From NCBI GenBank assembly GCA_016711875.1, contig JADJSD010000003.1, positions 744,001 to 808,000 of the forward strand: a stretch of 64,000 nt of DNA. The letters are read 5' to 3'. Position numbers and translations under genes: made by a program. Every line of letters begins with the position of its first letter. Within the stretch, counting starts at the first letter, position 1. Positions 44,885 to 54,286 of the stretch are shown piece by piece. The notes under the pieces are model-generated. The model made no database searches. It was not told the DNA's origin and saw nothing but the letters and a program-made list of their open reading frames with translations. The DNA comes from Betaproteobacteria bacterium (lineage in GTDB: Bacteria > Pseudomonadota > Gammaproteobacteria > Burkholderiales > Usitatibacteraceae).

Positions 44885-46483
44885 CTAGTCCTCGATCGCA
44901 TATCCCCGTTCGCGGAAGATGCGCTCGCAGGCATCGACCACCTGCGCATCGAGCGTGATGCCCCGTTGCGCCGTGATTTCCCGCAAGGCCGCCTCGACGC
45001 CGCGGGCGGCGCGGTAGGGCCGGTGCGAACTCATGGCCTCGACGATGTCCGCCACCGCCAGGATCCGCGACTCGAGCAGGATGGCATCCGCCTTCAATCC
45101 CTGCGGGTATCCGGAACCGTCGAGCCGTTCATGGTGCTGCAGGATCACCTGCGCGATGGGCCAGGGGAAGGTGACGCCCTTCACGATGTCGAATCCGGTC
45201 TGCGGGTGCTGCTTGATCAGCTCGAACTCCACGGGGGACAGCGCGCGGGGCTTGACGAGGATCTCCGAGGGAATCGATATCTTGCCCAGGTCGTGGATCA
45301 TCGCGGCGAGGCGAAGGCCATGGATGCGCTCCGTATCCAGCCCGAGCTCGGTGCCGAGCCGCACGCAAAGGCCGGCGACCCGCCTCTGGTGCCCGGCCGT
45401 GTAGGAATCCCGTTCTTCGACGGTGGCCGCGACGACCTCGATGATCTGCTCGAGGCTCTGCCGGAGGCTTCGCTGGTACTCGGCCCGCGAGACCTCCGTC
45501 CGCAACGCGGCGATGCCGAAGGCGAGATCCGAGGCGATTTCCTGGAGGAGCTTGCGCTCGGGGGAGGACCAGGTGTCCGGCGCCGCGCCGTAAAGCGTGA
45601 GGCACGCCGCTTTCCCGTCGGGCAGCGCGAACGGCAAGGCAATCGCCGATCGGAATCCGCGCGCGAGGGCCTCCGTGCGCCACAGAGCCATCGATCCATC
45701 GGCGGCGATGTCCTCGGAGAATTGGACTTCCGCCGTGCGAAGGGCCCGTCCGGTCGGGCCGTTGCCGGGTTTCGTATTGCCCCAATCGGTGTGGGCGAAA
45801 GCGACGAACCCGTCCTCGCGACCGTAATGGGCGATCATCCGAACGCATTTGTCGGGCCCGCTGTCCCCCACCCCGACGCAGGCGAGCCTGTAGCCGCCCG
45901 TCTCGACGGCGATACGGCAGAACTCCGCCAGCAGCAGGTCTTCCGTCGCCGAGCCCAGCAGCGCCTGGTTGCTCTCGCTCAACAGCTGAAGCGCCCGTGC
46001 CGAGGCCTGCAGGGAGAGTTCCGCGAGATGGCGCTTCGTGTTGTCGCGGATGTTGCACTGGATGACGCTCACGCCCTCGCAGTCGTAGAGGTTGCTCACG
46101 AACTCCACGGATATGACGCGCCCGTCTTCCGTCCGCAGGGGCATGTTCTCGTACCGGATGTAGTGCCGCTCCTGGAGCTCGGCGAAGGCCTCCTTGCTGA
46201 TCGCCGTGTCCTTGAAGCACCCGATCTCCCAGAGCTTCTTGCCCAGGAACTCCTCATGCGAGTATCCGAGCAGCTTGACGAGGAACGGATTGACGTCCTC
46301 GATCTGGGCGGTTTGCGCGTTCAGCAGCAGGATGCCGTCCTGTGCGGCCTCGAAAAGGCGCCGGTACCGGGCCTCCGACCGGCGCAGTGCCTTGAGTGTG
46401 GGCGATACATCGTCACCCGCGCCCGCGGGCGCCGGATGACCGGCGACGCCGGCCATCGCGAGCGGGCCGGCAGTATTTTCCAT
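44885..46483 (-). CDS. PAS-GAF-HD-GYP cyclic-di-GMP phosphodiesterase
   Basis: Predicted cytosolic signalling protein of 532 residues. A PAS domain (about residues 35-150; RLFEAAQDGILLLNAQTAQI) precedes a GAF domain (about 170-335; GYRLACVGVGDS) and a C-terminal HD-GYP domain (about 345-525) with MIHDLGKISIP near residue 396 and HHERLDGSGYP near residue 450. The full HD and GYP motifs predict active hydrolysis of cyclic di-GMP. No membrane helix or receiver domain. The GAF/PAS ligand is unknown. GGAG ribosome-binding site before ATG 46483. Confidence 0.9.
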   Translation of the reverse strand: MENTAGPLAMAGVAGHPAPAGAGDDVSPTLKALRRSEARYRRLFEAAQDGILLLNAQTAQIEDVNPFLVKLLGYSHEEFLGKKLWEIGCFKDTAISKEAFAELQERHYIRYENMPLRTEDGRVISVEFVSNLYDCEGVSVIQCNIRDNTKRHLAELSLQASARALQLLSESNQALLGSATEDLLLAEFCRIAVETGGYRLACVGVGDSGPDKCVRMIAHYGREDGFVAFAHTDWGNTKPGNGPTGRALRTAEVQFSEDIAADGSMALWRTEALARGFRSAIALPFALPDGKAACLTLYGAAPDTWSSPERKLLQEIASDLAFGIAALRTEVSRAEYQRSLRQSLEQIIEVVAATVEERDSYTAGHQRRVAGLCVRLGTELGLDTERIHGLRLAAMIHDLGKISIPSEILVKPRALSPVEFELIKQHPQTGFDIVKGVTFPWPIAQVILQHHERLDGSGYPQGLKADAILLESRILAVADIVEAMSSHRPYRAARGVEAALREITAQRGITLDAQVVDACERIFRERGYAIED

Positions 46484-46510
46484 GCCGCTCCTTCTTCCGC
46501 CTGCGCCGGG

Positions 46511-46669
46511 CTAGATCTTGCCCATCAGGAAGAGCACCAGCAGGATCACCAGCACCAGTCCCAGGCCCCCAGTGGGTCCATAGCCCCATTGCCGGCTGTG
46601 CGGCCAGGCCGGAAAGGCGCCTATCAGGGCAAGCACCAACACGATCAGCAGGATCATTCCCAGGCTCAT
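46511..46669 (-). CDS. DUF3309-type small hydrophobic protein
   Basis: A 52-residue membrane protein with two helices (about residues 3-20 and 34-50) around a loop WPHSRQWGYGPTGG; this glycine/tryptophan pattern is typical of the DUF3309 family found widely in Proteobacteria. GGAG lies 7 bases upstream of ATG 46669. It sits 27 bases upstream of the HD-GYP gene and divergent from the CsbD gene; the 240-base gap between them contains no other gene and no clear promoter. Function unknown; such genes often accompany osmotic or general stress genes. Confidence 0.75.
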   Translation of the reverse strand: MSLGMILLIVLVLALIGAFPAWPHSRQWGYGPTGGLGLVLVILLVLFLMGKI

Positions 46670-46909
46670 GACATTCTCCATTCAGGTTCGGTCGCTTTCT
46701 CGCGCCGGGGAGCGGATTTCCTCGCCCCCATGGCTACCGTAGTCCTTCGGGGAGACTTGCTCCGTACGGCTGCGCACATACCGCCATAACGCCTGCCGCC
46801 CTCACGCCTGTGTGCGCGACCGCACCGAAGCGACCGGGAAGAAAGCGCAGGGTTACGACGTGCAACAGCGCGCCGGCCGCCAGCCGGCACAGGCACTCAG
46901 GAGCGCGAC

Positions 46910-47092
46910 ATGAAGATCAACAAGGACCAAGTGAAGGGCCGGGTCAACGAGGCCGAGGGCAAGGTAAAGGAAGCCGCCGGCAAGCTGGTCGGCAACGAGA
47001 AGCTCGAGGTGAAGGGCAAGATCCAGAAGACGCTCGGCAAGGCCCAGGCGAAATACGGCGACGTGAAGCAGAAGGTGAAGGACGCCGTCTAG
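46910..47092 (+). CDS. CsbD-family stress-response protein
   Basis: A 60-residue, highly charged helical protein: MKINKDQVKGRVNEAEGKV, AAGKLVGNEKLEVKGKIQKT and YGDVKQKVKD, which is the CsbD signature. Members (YjbJ in E. coli, CsbD in Bacillus) are abundant under general stress and in stationary phase, with no known molecular activity. ATG 46910 has AGGAG 7 bases upstream. The stop is followed by a convergent aminotransferase gene. Confidence 0.88.
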   Translation: MKINKDQVKGRVNEAEGKVKEAAGKLVGNEKLEVKGKIQKTLGKAQAKYGDVKQKVKDAV

Positions 47093-47134
47093 TGGCGTCC
47101 TCGTGGCCCCGCGCGCGCAAAGGGCTGCCGGCGG

Positions 47135-48541
47135 CTAGCGGCTGACGGCCGCCTCGCGCACCGGAGCCATTGCCTGGCGCACGTCGTCGAGGGCGAGGAC
47201 ATCGTCCAGCACCTGCCCGATGCGTTCGAGCATGAGGGCCATGTCGTCTTCCGTGTAGTTGAGCGCGGGCGCGAACCCCAGGATGTTGTCGCCGAAGCAG
47301 CGGAACACCAGGCGCCGGCGGTACGCGATCTCCGAAATGCGGTCCGGAAGCCTGAGGGCCGGATCGAATCGGCGCTTGGTCGCCTTGTCGGCCACCAGTT
47401 CGATGGCGCCCACCAGGCCGCGGCTGCGCACGTCGCCCACGAGCGGGTGCGCGAGCGTAGCCGCGAGCCCCCCCTCGAAGGCCGGGGTGACGCGGCGGGC
47501 GTTCGCGAGTATGCCGCCTTCCTCGTAGAGGCGAAGCACTTCCAGCGCCACCGCCGCGCTCACGGGGTGGGCCGAGTACGTGTGCCCGTGCCCCATCGGC
47601 ATGCCGGCCTTGATGCCGTCGGCGAGCGCCTGGTAGATCTCGTCCGAGACGAACGTCGCGCTCATGGGCACGTAACCCGCCGTCAGGCCCTTGGCGACCG
47701 TCATGAGGTCGGGCTCTACGCCCTCGGCCTGGCAAGCGAACATCGGGCCCGTGCGGCCGAAGCCCGTGATGACCTCGTCCGCGAGGAACAGGATGCCGAG
47801 TTCGCGGCAGGTGTCATGCATGGCCTTGAGCCAGCCCACGGGCGGAACGACCACGCCGCCGGAGCCCTGCACGGGCTCGCAGAAAAAGGCCGCGACGTTT
47901 TCCGCGCCGAGGGCCGCCACCGCGTCGCGAAGCGACTTCACCGAGGCCGCAATGACGGCCCGGGGATCCGGCCCCGCGGCGTGGCGGTAGGGATAGGGCG
48001 ACGGGAGGTGATGCTGCGTCGGCAGCGGCACGTCGAATCCCGCGTGGAAGGGGGCCAGCGCCGTGAGGCCCGAGCCGACCGCCGTGGAGCCGTGGTAGCC
48101 GCGCTCGAGGGCGATGATGTGCTTCTTCGCCGGCCGGCCCGTCACGTTGTAATAGTTCGTGATGAGGCGGATCGCGGTGTCGATGGCGTCGCCGCCGCCC
48201 GCGCCGAAATAGACGTGCTGGAGCGAGACCGGCGCCATCGAGACGAGCTTCTCCGCGAGGCGGATGGCGGGCTCGGAGCCGTAGTGGAAATACCCGGTGG
48301 CGTAGGGGAGCTTGCGCATCTGCTCCGCCGCGGCCTGCACGACCGATTCCTGGCCGTAGCCCACGTTCACGCACCACAGGCCCGCGAAGGCATCGAGCAG
48401 CTCGACCCCGTCCGAATCGACCAGGAACGGCCCGTGCGCTGACTCGAGGATCGTGACGCCGCGCTTCTCGTGCGCGCGGTAGTTGACGACCGGGTGGATC
48501 CAGTGACGGCGGTCGGCTTCGACGAGGTGGCGGTCGGTCAT
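47135..48541 (-). CDS. Class III (omega-amino acid/polyamine:pyruvate type) aminotransferase
   Basis: PLP enzyme of 468 residues, fold type I. It has DGVELLDAFAGLWCVNVGYG, FFCEPVQGSGGVVVPP, FLADEVITGFGRTG and the PLP lysine Lys284 in LMTVAKGLTAGYVP, and ends with LGFAPALNYTEDDM. Relatives transfer amino groups from putrescine, beta-alanine, taurine or similar amines to pyruvate or 2-oxoglutarate; the substrate is not predictable. It lies on the same strand as, and 148 bases downstream of, the hydroxyacid dehydrogenase, and near an amine/opine-type uptake locus. Confidence 0.85.
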   Translation of the reverse strand: MTDRHLVEADRRHWIHPVVNYRAHEKRGVTILESAHGPFLVDSDGVELLDAFAGLWCVNVGYGQESVVQAAAEQMRKLPYATGYFHYGSEPAIRLAEKLVSMAPVSLQHVYFGAGGGDAIDTAIRLITNYYNVTGRPAKKHIIALERGYHGSTAVGSGLTALAPFHAGFDVPLPTQHHLPSPYPYRHAAGPDPRAVIAASVKSLRDAVAALGAENVAAFFCEPVQGSGGVVVPPVGWLKAMHDTCRELGILFLADEVITGFGRTGPMFACQAEGVEPDLMTVAKGLTAGYVPMSATFVSDEIYQALADGIKAGMPMGHGHTYSAHPVSAAVALEVLRLYEEGGILANARRVTPAFEGGLAATLAHPLVGDVRSRGLVGAIELVADKATKRRFDPALRLPDRISEIAYRRRLVFRCFGDNILGFAPALNYTEDDMALMLERIGQVLDDVLALDDVRQAMAPVREAAVSR

Positions 48542-48689
48542 GGCGTCGGGAATCAGGCGAGGGTTCTCGAAGAAGGCATCGTAGCCCGCGGCCCCTGCGC
48601 TATCGTGCGGAGTTCGCGCGCCGCGCCGCCGCGCCGCGGCTGAATCGCCCCGAAAAAGGGCATTTCCTGCTGCATGCGCACCGAACCGG

Positions 48690-49616
48690 CTAGTAGCCCT
48701 TTGCGCGGTCGACGAGACCGAGCATGGGGCGGCCGTCGCGGTGGGCGCGCACGTTGGCGATGAGGGCATCGACCGCCGTCGGTATCTGCGTTTCGCTCGC
48801 GATGTGGGGCGTGAGGTGCACGCGCGGATGCGACCAGAACGGATGCCCGGCCGGCAGCGGCTCCTCGTGCATGACGTCGATGACGGCCTCGGCGAGGTGC
48901 CCGCCATCCAGCGCCGCCAGGAGGTCCGCATCGACCAGGTGGTCGCCGCGACCCACGTTCACCACGCTCGCTCCGCGCGGCAGCGCGGCGAAGAGGGACG
49001 CCGAGAGGATGCCGCGCGTGTCGGCGGTGAGCGGCAGCAGGCACACCAGCACGTCCGTCCGCGCGAGGAAGGCCTGCAGCTCCTCGCGGCCCGCGAAACC
49101 CGCGACGTCCGCGATCGCCGGGCGCGTGCGGCTCCACGCGGCGCAGTCGAAGCCGAAAGCGGCGAGGCGACCCAGCACGTGCCGGCCGAGGACGCCCGCC
49201 CCGAGCACGCCGACGCGGGTCGCTGATGCGGGCCGAACCGGCAGCACCTTCCATTCGCCGCGCGCCTGGAGGCGTGCGTATTCGTAAGCGTCGCGGTGGA
49301 GGGACAACGCGGCCATGGTCACGAATTCGCCCATGCCCTCGACGATTCCCGGCTCGACCATGCGCACCACGGGCAGTCCCGGCGGCAGGTTCGCCAGGCC
49401 GAGGCGGTCCACCCCGGCGCCCGTGCAGAAAAGCACCTCGAGATTCGGGAACTGCGCGAGAAAGTCCGGCGCGATCGACCAGGCGATGAGGTAATGCACG
49501 CCGGCCGAGTCGCCCGAGTCCGGCCACACGCGGAAATCGATGTCGGGGGCACGCTCCCGGTGCAGGGCGGCCCACTGGGCGCCACGGACCGGATCCGACT
49601 TGTAGAGGATGGCCAT
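48690..49616 (-). CDS. D-2-hydroxyacid dehydrogenase, glyoxylate/hydroxypyruvate reductase A-like
   Basis: A 308-residue NAD(P)-dependent reductase of 2-keto acids. It has EVLFCTGAGVDRLGLANLP (substrate loop), the Rossmann motif GVLGAGVLGRHVLGRLAAFG, VNVGRGDHLVDADLL, and the catalytic Glu/His pair in DVMHEEPLPAGHPFW and HLTPHIAS. Short family members without an ACT domain and with this pattern resemble GhrA. It may reduce the keto acid formed by the neighbouring aminotransferase or flavin oxidases; that is inference. It begins 2 bases after the acetyltransferase stop. Confidence 0.85.
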   Translation of the reverse strand: MAILYKSDPVRGAQWAALHRERAPDIDFRVWPDSGDSAGVHYLIAWSIAPDFLAQFPNLEVLFCTGAGVDRLGLANLPPGLPVVRMVEPGIVEGMGEFVTMAALSLHRDAYEYARLQARGEWKVLPVRPASATRVGVLGAGVLGRHVLGRLAAFGFDCAAWSRTRPAIADVAGFAGREELQAFLARTDVLVCLLPLTADTRGILSASLFAALPRGASVVNVGRGDHLVDADLLAALDGGHLAEAVIDVMHEEPLPAGHPFWSHPRVHLTPHIASETQIPTAVDALIANVRAHRDGRPMLGLVDRAKGY

Positions 49617-49618
49617 GC

Positions 49619-50470
49619 CTAGCCCAGCGCCTGGTTCACGACGCTGAAGGCGGTCACGTCGCCGCGGCGGCCGGGCGCCTCGCCGCGCACCATCGTGAGG
49701 GCCGCGTCGACCTCCGGCATGCCGAGTTCCGCGAGCCACGGACCGAGGCCGAGGGCGCGATCGACATCGGTGCGCAGGAACGTGCCCGCGTGGACCGCGG
49801 CCCAGTGGCCGATGAGCGCCTGCGCGCGCACCGCATCCGGCGCCACGACGGGACCGACCACACGCCCATGGCCGAAGCGCCGGCACAGCGCGAAGCCCAC
49901 GGTCTCGTCACCGCGGTCGAGCGCGATGCCCTCCGAGACCGCGAGAAGCGCGTGCATGAGTTTCGCGCGGCGCAGGCCCGAGGCGGCGAGCCCGAGCTTC
50001 ACGAGGCGCGGCACGTCGCTCGCGCCCACCGGCCGCAATCGCTCTCCCCGGCCGAGCTTCGTGGGCGGCACGTTGCCCGGGGCGCCCTGGTGCTGCTCGA
50101 GCGTGCCGACGACGCGAAACCCCAGCCGCTCGTACATCCTGCGGCCCTCCCGGGTGCCGTTCAGCGTGAGCGAGCGGTCCCCCAGCGTCAAGAGCGCGCG
50201 CTCGACGAGCTGGCGCCCGATGCCCCGGCCCTGCCAGCCCGGTTCGACGATCACCATGCCGATCGAGCCGTATCGCGAATCGTGTCGCCACGTGAGCGCC
50301 GTGCCGCGCACCTCGCCTTCGGCCATCGCGACCCAGCCGCTGCCGAGCGCCCGGACGAACTCCCAGTCTTCCTCGCGATGGGCCCAGCCCACGGCCCCCG
50401 ACAACCGGCGCGCCGGTTGGACGTCGCGCGCGGCGAATCGACGGTAGGTCACCTCGGCCGAGGGCTCCAT
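49619..50470 (-). CDS. Two-domain GNAT N-acetyltransferase
   Basis: A 283-residue protein. The N-terminal GNAT domain (about residues 5-135) has acetyl-CoA motif IGMVIVEPGWQGRGIGRQLVE and YERLGFRVVG. The C-terminal half (about 150-283) resembles the second acetyltransferase-like domain (acetyltransf_18 type) that follows GNAT in some metabolic enzymes. Substrate unknown. It is the first gene of a minus-strand unit (acetyltransferase, hydroxyacid dehydrogenase, perhaps aminotransferase) facing away from the HAD/oxidase/transporter unit, across 211 bases that hold no other gene. Confidence 0.8.
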   Translation of the reverse strand: MEPSAEVTYRRFAARDVQPARRLSGAVGWAHREEDWEFVRALGSGWVAMAEGEVRGTALTWRHDSRYGSIGMVIVEPGWQGRGIGRQLVERALLTLGDRSLTLNGTREGRRMYERLGFRVVGTLEQHQGAPGNVPPTKLGRGERLRPVGASDVPRLVKLGLAASGLRRAKLMHALLAVSEGIALDRGDETVGFALCRRFGHGRVVGPVVAPDAVRAQALIGHWAAVHAGTFLRTDVDRALGLGPWLAELGMPEVDAALTMVRGEAPGRRGDVTAFSVVNQALG

Positions 50471-50681
50471 GGAACGGGTTTTCCCTGTGCTTGGAAGGCC
50501 CTCATGGTCGCAAAAAGCGGGCGGCAAACTATGCTGGATCGCGCCGCCAAAACAGCTTTTTGTGCGCGAGCGCCCTCGGCATAAGGATGGGGCTGCGGGG
50601 GCGCGTATGCTGAAATCGTGCCGTGCCCCGCACCTTGTGCTTCCCGTGTCGCGGGGCCCCTCCCCGACAGGATCCCCGCCC

Positions 50682-51347
50682 GTGACCTTCCGCCCCAAGT
50701 TCATCACCTTCGACTGCTACGGCACCCTCACCCACTTCCGCATCGGCGACGTGACGAAGGAAATCTTCGCCGACCGCATCCCGGCTGGGCGGATGGACGC
50801 GTTCCTCACCGACTTCCGCAACTACCGCCGCGACGAGGTGATGGGCGACTGGCGCCCGTACAAGGAAGTGCTGTTCCGCTCCCTCGAGCGCGCGTGCCGG
50901 CGCTCGAAGGTGGCCTCGCGGACCGACGACGCCCTGCGGATCTACGAGGCGGTGCCCACCTGGGCCCCCTACCCGGACGTGCCCCCGGGGCTCTCGAAGA
51001 CCGCGAAGGAGTACCCCCTCGTCATCCTCTCCAACGCCGCGAACGAGCAGATCCACCGGAACGTCGCCCTGCTGGGCGCGCCCTTCGCGCATGTATTCAC
51101 GGCCGAGATGGCCGGCGCCTACAAGCCGCGACTGCGCGCGTTCGAGTACATGATCGACAACCTCGGCTGCGCGCCGGAGGACATCCTGCACGTCTCCTCG
51201 AGCATGCGCTACGACCACATGTCGGCCGCCGACATCGGCATCGAGATGAAGGCGTTCGTGAAGCGCGGGCACGACCCGTTCAACCCTGCCTACGGCTCCG
51301 TCGAGATCGACGACATCAACGGCCTGCCGGGCCTCGTGGGGCTGTGA
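50682..51347 (+). CDS. Haloacid dehalogenase type II-like HAD hydrolase
   Basis: A 221-residue HAD-superfamily protein with the type II haloacid-dehalogenase start ITFDCYGTL (nucleophile Asp), Ser/Asn in LVILSNAANEQI, Lys in GAYKPRLRAFEYM and the SSSMRYDHMSAADIG segment that replaces the usual acidic motif IV. Whether it acts on 2-haloacids or phosphate esters is open. The start is GTG 50682; longer in-frame extensions lack homology. It leads the plus-strand catabolic unit, 16 bases before the flavoprotein gene, a pairing seen in other amine-oxidase operons. Confidence 0.8.
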   Translation: MTFRPKFITFDCYGTLTHFRIGDVTKEIFADRIPAGRMDAFLTDFRNYRRDEVMGDWRPYKEVLFRSLERACRRSKVASRTDDALRIYEAVPTWAPYPDVPPGLSKTAKEYPLVILSNAANEQIHRNVALLGAPFAHVFTAEMAGAYKPRLRAFEYMIDNLGCAPEDILHVSSSMRYDHMSAADIGIEMKAFVKRGHDPFNPAYGSVEIDDINGLPGLVGL

Positions 51348-51363
51348 CCCCGGGCCCGACGCG

Positions 51364-52644
51364 ATGAAGCCCGAATCCTACTGGCTGGACACCGCGCCGG
51401 CCTTCGCCGATTCACCGGGTGCCCTTCCCGATGACGGCCGGGTCGACGTCTGCGTGGTGGGCGGAGGGTACACCGGGCTCGCGGCCGCCTACTGGCTGGC
51501 CCGTCACGGCGCCAAGGTGACGCTCGTCGAGGCCGGCGGCATCGCGAGCGAGGCCTCGGGACGCAACGGCGGGCACTGCAACAACGGCCTCTCGCCGGGG
51601 TACGCGAGCGTGGTTTCCGCCTTCGGGGCGGAGCGGGCCCGCGCCATGTACCACGATTTCGAGGCGGCCGTGACCGCCGTCGAGTCGCTCGTGCGCGAGG
51701 AATCGATCGACTGCGACTTCGGCCGTTGCGGCAAGCTCAAGATGGCGGTGAAGCCCGGGCACTACGACACGCTCGCGCGCTACTACGAAGCCATGCACCG
51801 CGACGTGGATCCGGGCATGGAGCTCATCGGTCCGGAACGCGTCCGGCAGGAGATCGACACCCCAGAAATCTTCGGCGCGCTGCTGCAGAAGACCAGCGCC
51901 CAGCTGCACCCCGGCCGGTTCGGGGTCGGCCTCGCGCAGGCGGCGCAGCGCCGCGGCGCGCGCATCTTCACGAACGCCCGCGTGACCGGGCTCGACCGCC
52001 TGGACGGCTACGCCCACCGCGTGACCACGACGCGCGGCACCCTCGAGGCCGCCCGCGTCTTCCTCGCCACCGGCGCCTCGCAGGACGGCCCATGGCCGTG
52101 GCTGCGCCGGCGCATCGTGCCGGTGGGCAGCTTCATGGTGGCCACCGAGCCCCTGCCGAAGGACGTCATCGCGCGGCTCATGCCCCACCGGCGCAATTAC
52201 GTGACCTCGCGAGAGATCGTGAACTACTTCCGGATCACGCCGGACGATCGCCTCCTCTTCGGGGGACGGGCGCGCTTCGCGATGTCGACCCCGAAGATCG
52301 ACCTGGAAAGCGGCGGCATCCTGCGCACGACCATCGCGCGCATGTTCCCCACGCTCGCCGACGTGCGCATCGATTACTGCTGGGGCGGCCTCGTCGACAT
52401 GACGCGCGACCGCCTGCCCCGCGCGGGCGAACGCGACGGGCTTTATTATTCGATGGGCTACAGTGGCCACGGGGTGCAGATCGCCATACGCATGGGCGAG
52501 GTGATGGCGGACCTCCTCTCGGGCAGGCCGGTCGCGAGCCCGTGGGTGGGGCTCGAGTGGCCCGCGATTCCCGGCCACTTCGGCAAGCCCTGGTTCCTGC
52601 CCCTCGTGGGCGCCTATTACCGAGTCAAGGACGCGATCGAGTAA
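51364..52644 (+). CDS. FAD-dependent oxidoreductase, DAO/gamma-glutamylputrescine oxidase-like
   Basis: A 426-residue flavoprotein of the D-amino-acid-oxidase (DAO) superfamily. Dinucleotide motif VCVVGGGYTGLAAAYWLARHG at about residues 29-49, the SGRNGGHCNNGLSPGY block characteristic of PuuB/OrdL-type oxidases, and the C-terminal FAD loop YYSMGYSGHGVQIAIRMGE. It probably oxidises a C-N bond of an imported amine or N-substituted amino acid. The ABC transporter genes follow after 22 bases, supporting joint uptake and oxidation. Confidence 0.87.
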   Translation: MKPESYWLDTAPAFADSPGALPDDGRVDVCVVGGGYTGLAAAYWLARHGAKVTLVEAGGIASEASGRNGGHCNNGLSPGYASVVSAFGAERARAMYHDFEAAVTAVESLVREESIDCDFGRCGKLKMAVKPGHYDTLARYYEAMHRDVDPGMELIGPERVRQEIDTPEIFGALLQKTSAQLHPGRFGVGLAQAAQRRGARIFTNARVTGLDRLDGYAHRVTTTRGTLEAARVFLATGASQDGPWPWLRRRIVPVGSFMVATEPLPKDVIARLMPHRRNYVTSREIVNYFRITPDDRLLFGGRARFAMSTPKIDLESGGILRTTIARMFPTLADVRIDYCWGGLVDMTRDRLPRAGERDGLYYSMGYSGHGVQIAIRMGEVMADLLSGRPVASPWVGLEWPAIPGHFGKPWFLPLVGAYYRVKDAIE

Positions 52645-52666
52645 CGCGAGAGAAAAGGCCGACGCC

Positions 52667-54286
52667 ATGGACGACACCCCGATGCCCCCCCTCCGACTGG
52701 ACGACCTGGATCGCCGTCGCATCGACGCGGCGCTTCGCGGAGGCACTTCCCGCCGCGATGCGCTTCGCCTGCTGGCGGCGATGGGGCTCGGCGCAACGGC
52801 CGGCGCGAGCCTGCTCGCCCTGCCCTCGGACGCGCGCGCCCAGGCCCCGAGGAAGGGCGGCCGCGTCCGCGCCGCGGGCATTTCCATGTCCGCGGCGGAC
52901 ACGCTCGACCCCGCCAAGGGCTCGCACTCGACGGACTACACGCGCCACTATCTCTTCTACTCGGGCCTCACGCAGCTCGACGGCACGCTCACGCCCCAGC
53001 CCGCGCTCGCCGAGGAGATCCGCCACGAGAAGGCGCAGGTGTGGACCTTCACGCTGAGAAAGGGTGCGCGCTTCCACGACGGCTCCCCCCTCACCCCGGC
53101 GGACGTCGTGTACTCGCTCACGCGGCACAGGAATCCCGCGACCGCCTCCAAGGTGAAGACGGTCGCCGAGCAGTTCGCCGAGGTGAAGGCGAGCGGCCCG
53201 AACCAGGTGCAGGTGCGCCTCGCCACGCCCAACGCGGACCTGCCCGTGATCCTGGCGGCCTCGCACTTCCTCATCGTGAAGGACGGCGCCGCCGACTTCG
53301 CCACCGCCAACGGCACCGGCCCCTTCACCTGCAAGGAGTTCAAGCCGGGCGTGCGGACGCTGGCGGCCCGCTTCGAGGGCTACTGGAAGCCCGGCCGCCC
53401 CTACCTGGACGAGGTGGAACTCATCGGCATCCCCGACGAGCCGGCCCGCGTGAACGCGTTGCTCGCCGGCGACGTGCAGATCGCGATCGCCATCAACGCG
53501 CGCTCGACGTCCCGCGTGAAGTCCTCGCCGGGATTCGCCATCCTCGAGACGAAGTCGGGCCTCTACACCGACCTCATCCTGCGCCAGGACCAGGCGCCCG
53601 GAAAGAACCCGGATTTCGTGCTGGCCATGAAGCACCTCATCGACCGCGAGCAGGTGAAGAGCGCGATCTTCCGCGGTTTCGCCGTCGCGGCGAACGACCA
53701 GCCGCTGCCGCCCACGCACCGCTACTTCAACGCGAGCCTGCCGCAGCGCGCCTTCAACCTCGACAAGGCGAAGTTCCACCTGCAGAAATCCGGATTCGCC
53801 GGCCAGAAGTTCCCGATCGTGGCCTCCGCCGCGGCGGAAGGCTCGATCGACATGGCGGTGCTGCTGCAGCAGTCCGCGGCGAAGATCGGCCTCACGCTGC
53901 AGGTGAACCGCGTGCCCGGTGACGGCTACTGGTCCAACCACTGGATGAAGCACCCGCTCGGCTTCGGCAACGTGAACCCGCGCCCGAGCGCGGACCTGCT
54001 CTTCACCCAGTTCTTCAAGTCCGACGCGCCGTGGAACGTCTCGGGCTGGAAGAACGACCAGTTCGACCAGCTCCTCCTCGCGGCACGCGCCGAGGCGGAC
54101 GAAGCCAAGCGCAAGGCCCTCTACGGCGACATGCAGGTGATCGTGCACGAGAAGTGCGGCGTGGGGATCCCGGTGTTCATGAGCTACGTCGACGGCTTCA
54201 CCGCGAAACTGAAAGGCCTCACCTCGATTCCGGCCGGCGGCTTCATGGGGTACATGTTCGCCGAGCACGTCTGGCTCGATGCCTGA
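52667..54286 (+). CDS. ABC transporter periplasmic binding protein, family 5 (peptide/opine/nickel type)
   Basis: A 539-residue solute-binding protein. The N-terminus has a twin-arginine signal (SRRDALRLL near residues 28-36, then a hydrophobic stretch ending ARAQA). The mature part is the full SBP_bac_5 fold: LDPAKGSHSTDYTRHYLFYSGL, LRKGARFHDGSPLTPADVVYSLTRH, and NGTGPFTCKEF. Family 5 proteins bind oligopeptides, opines, nickel or metallophore complexes. No His-rich or heme motif narrows this down. The C-terminus overlaps the first permease by 8 bases. Confidence 0.88.
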   Translation: MDDTPMPPLRLDDLDRRRIDAALRGGTSRRDALRLLAAMGLGATAGASLLALPSDARAQAPRKGGRVRAAGISMSAADTLDPAKGSHSTDYTRHYLFYSGLTQLDGTLTPQPALAEEIRHEKAQVWTFTLRKGARFHDGSPLTPADVVYSLTRHRNPATASKVKTVAEQFAEVKASGPNQVQVRLATPNADLPVILAASHFLIVKDGAADFATANGTGPFTCKEFKPGVRTLAARFEGYWKPGRPYLDEVELIGIPDEPARVNALLAGDVQIAIAINARSTSRVKSSPGFAILETKSGLYTDLILRQDQAPGKNPDFVLAMKHLIDREQVKSAIFRGFAVAANDQPLPPTHRYFNASLPQRAFNLDKAKFHLQKSGFAGQKFPIVASAAAEGSIDMAVLLQQSAAKIGLTLQVNRVPGDGYWSNHWMKHPLGFGNVNPRPSADLLFTQFFKSDAPWNVSGWKNDQFDQLLLAARAEADEAKRKALYGDMQVIVHEKCGVGIPVFMSYVDGFTAKLKGLTSIPAGGFMGYMFAEHVWLDA

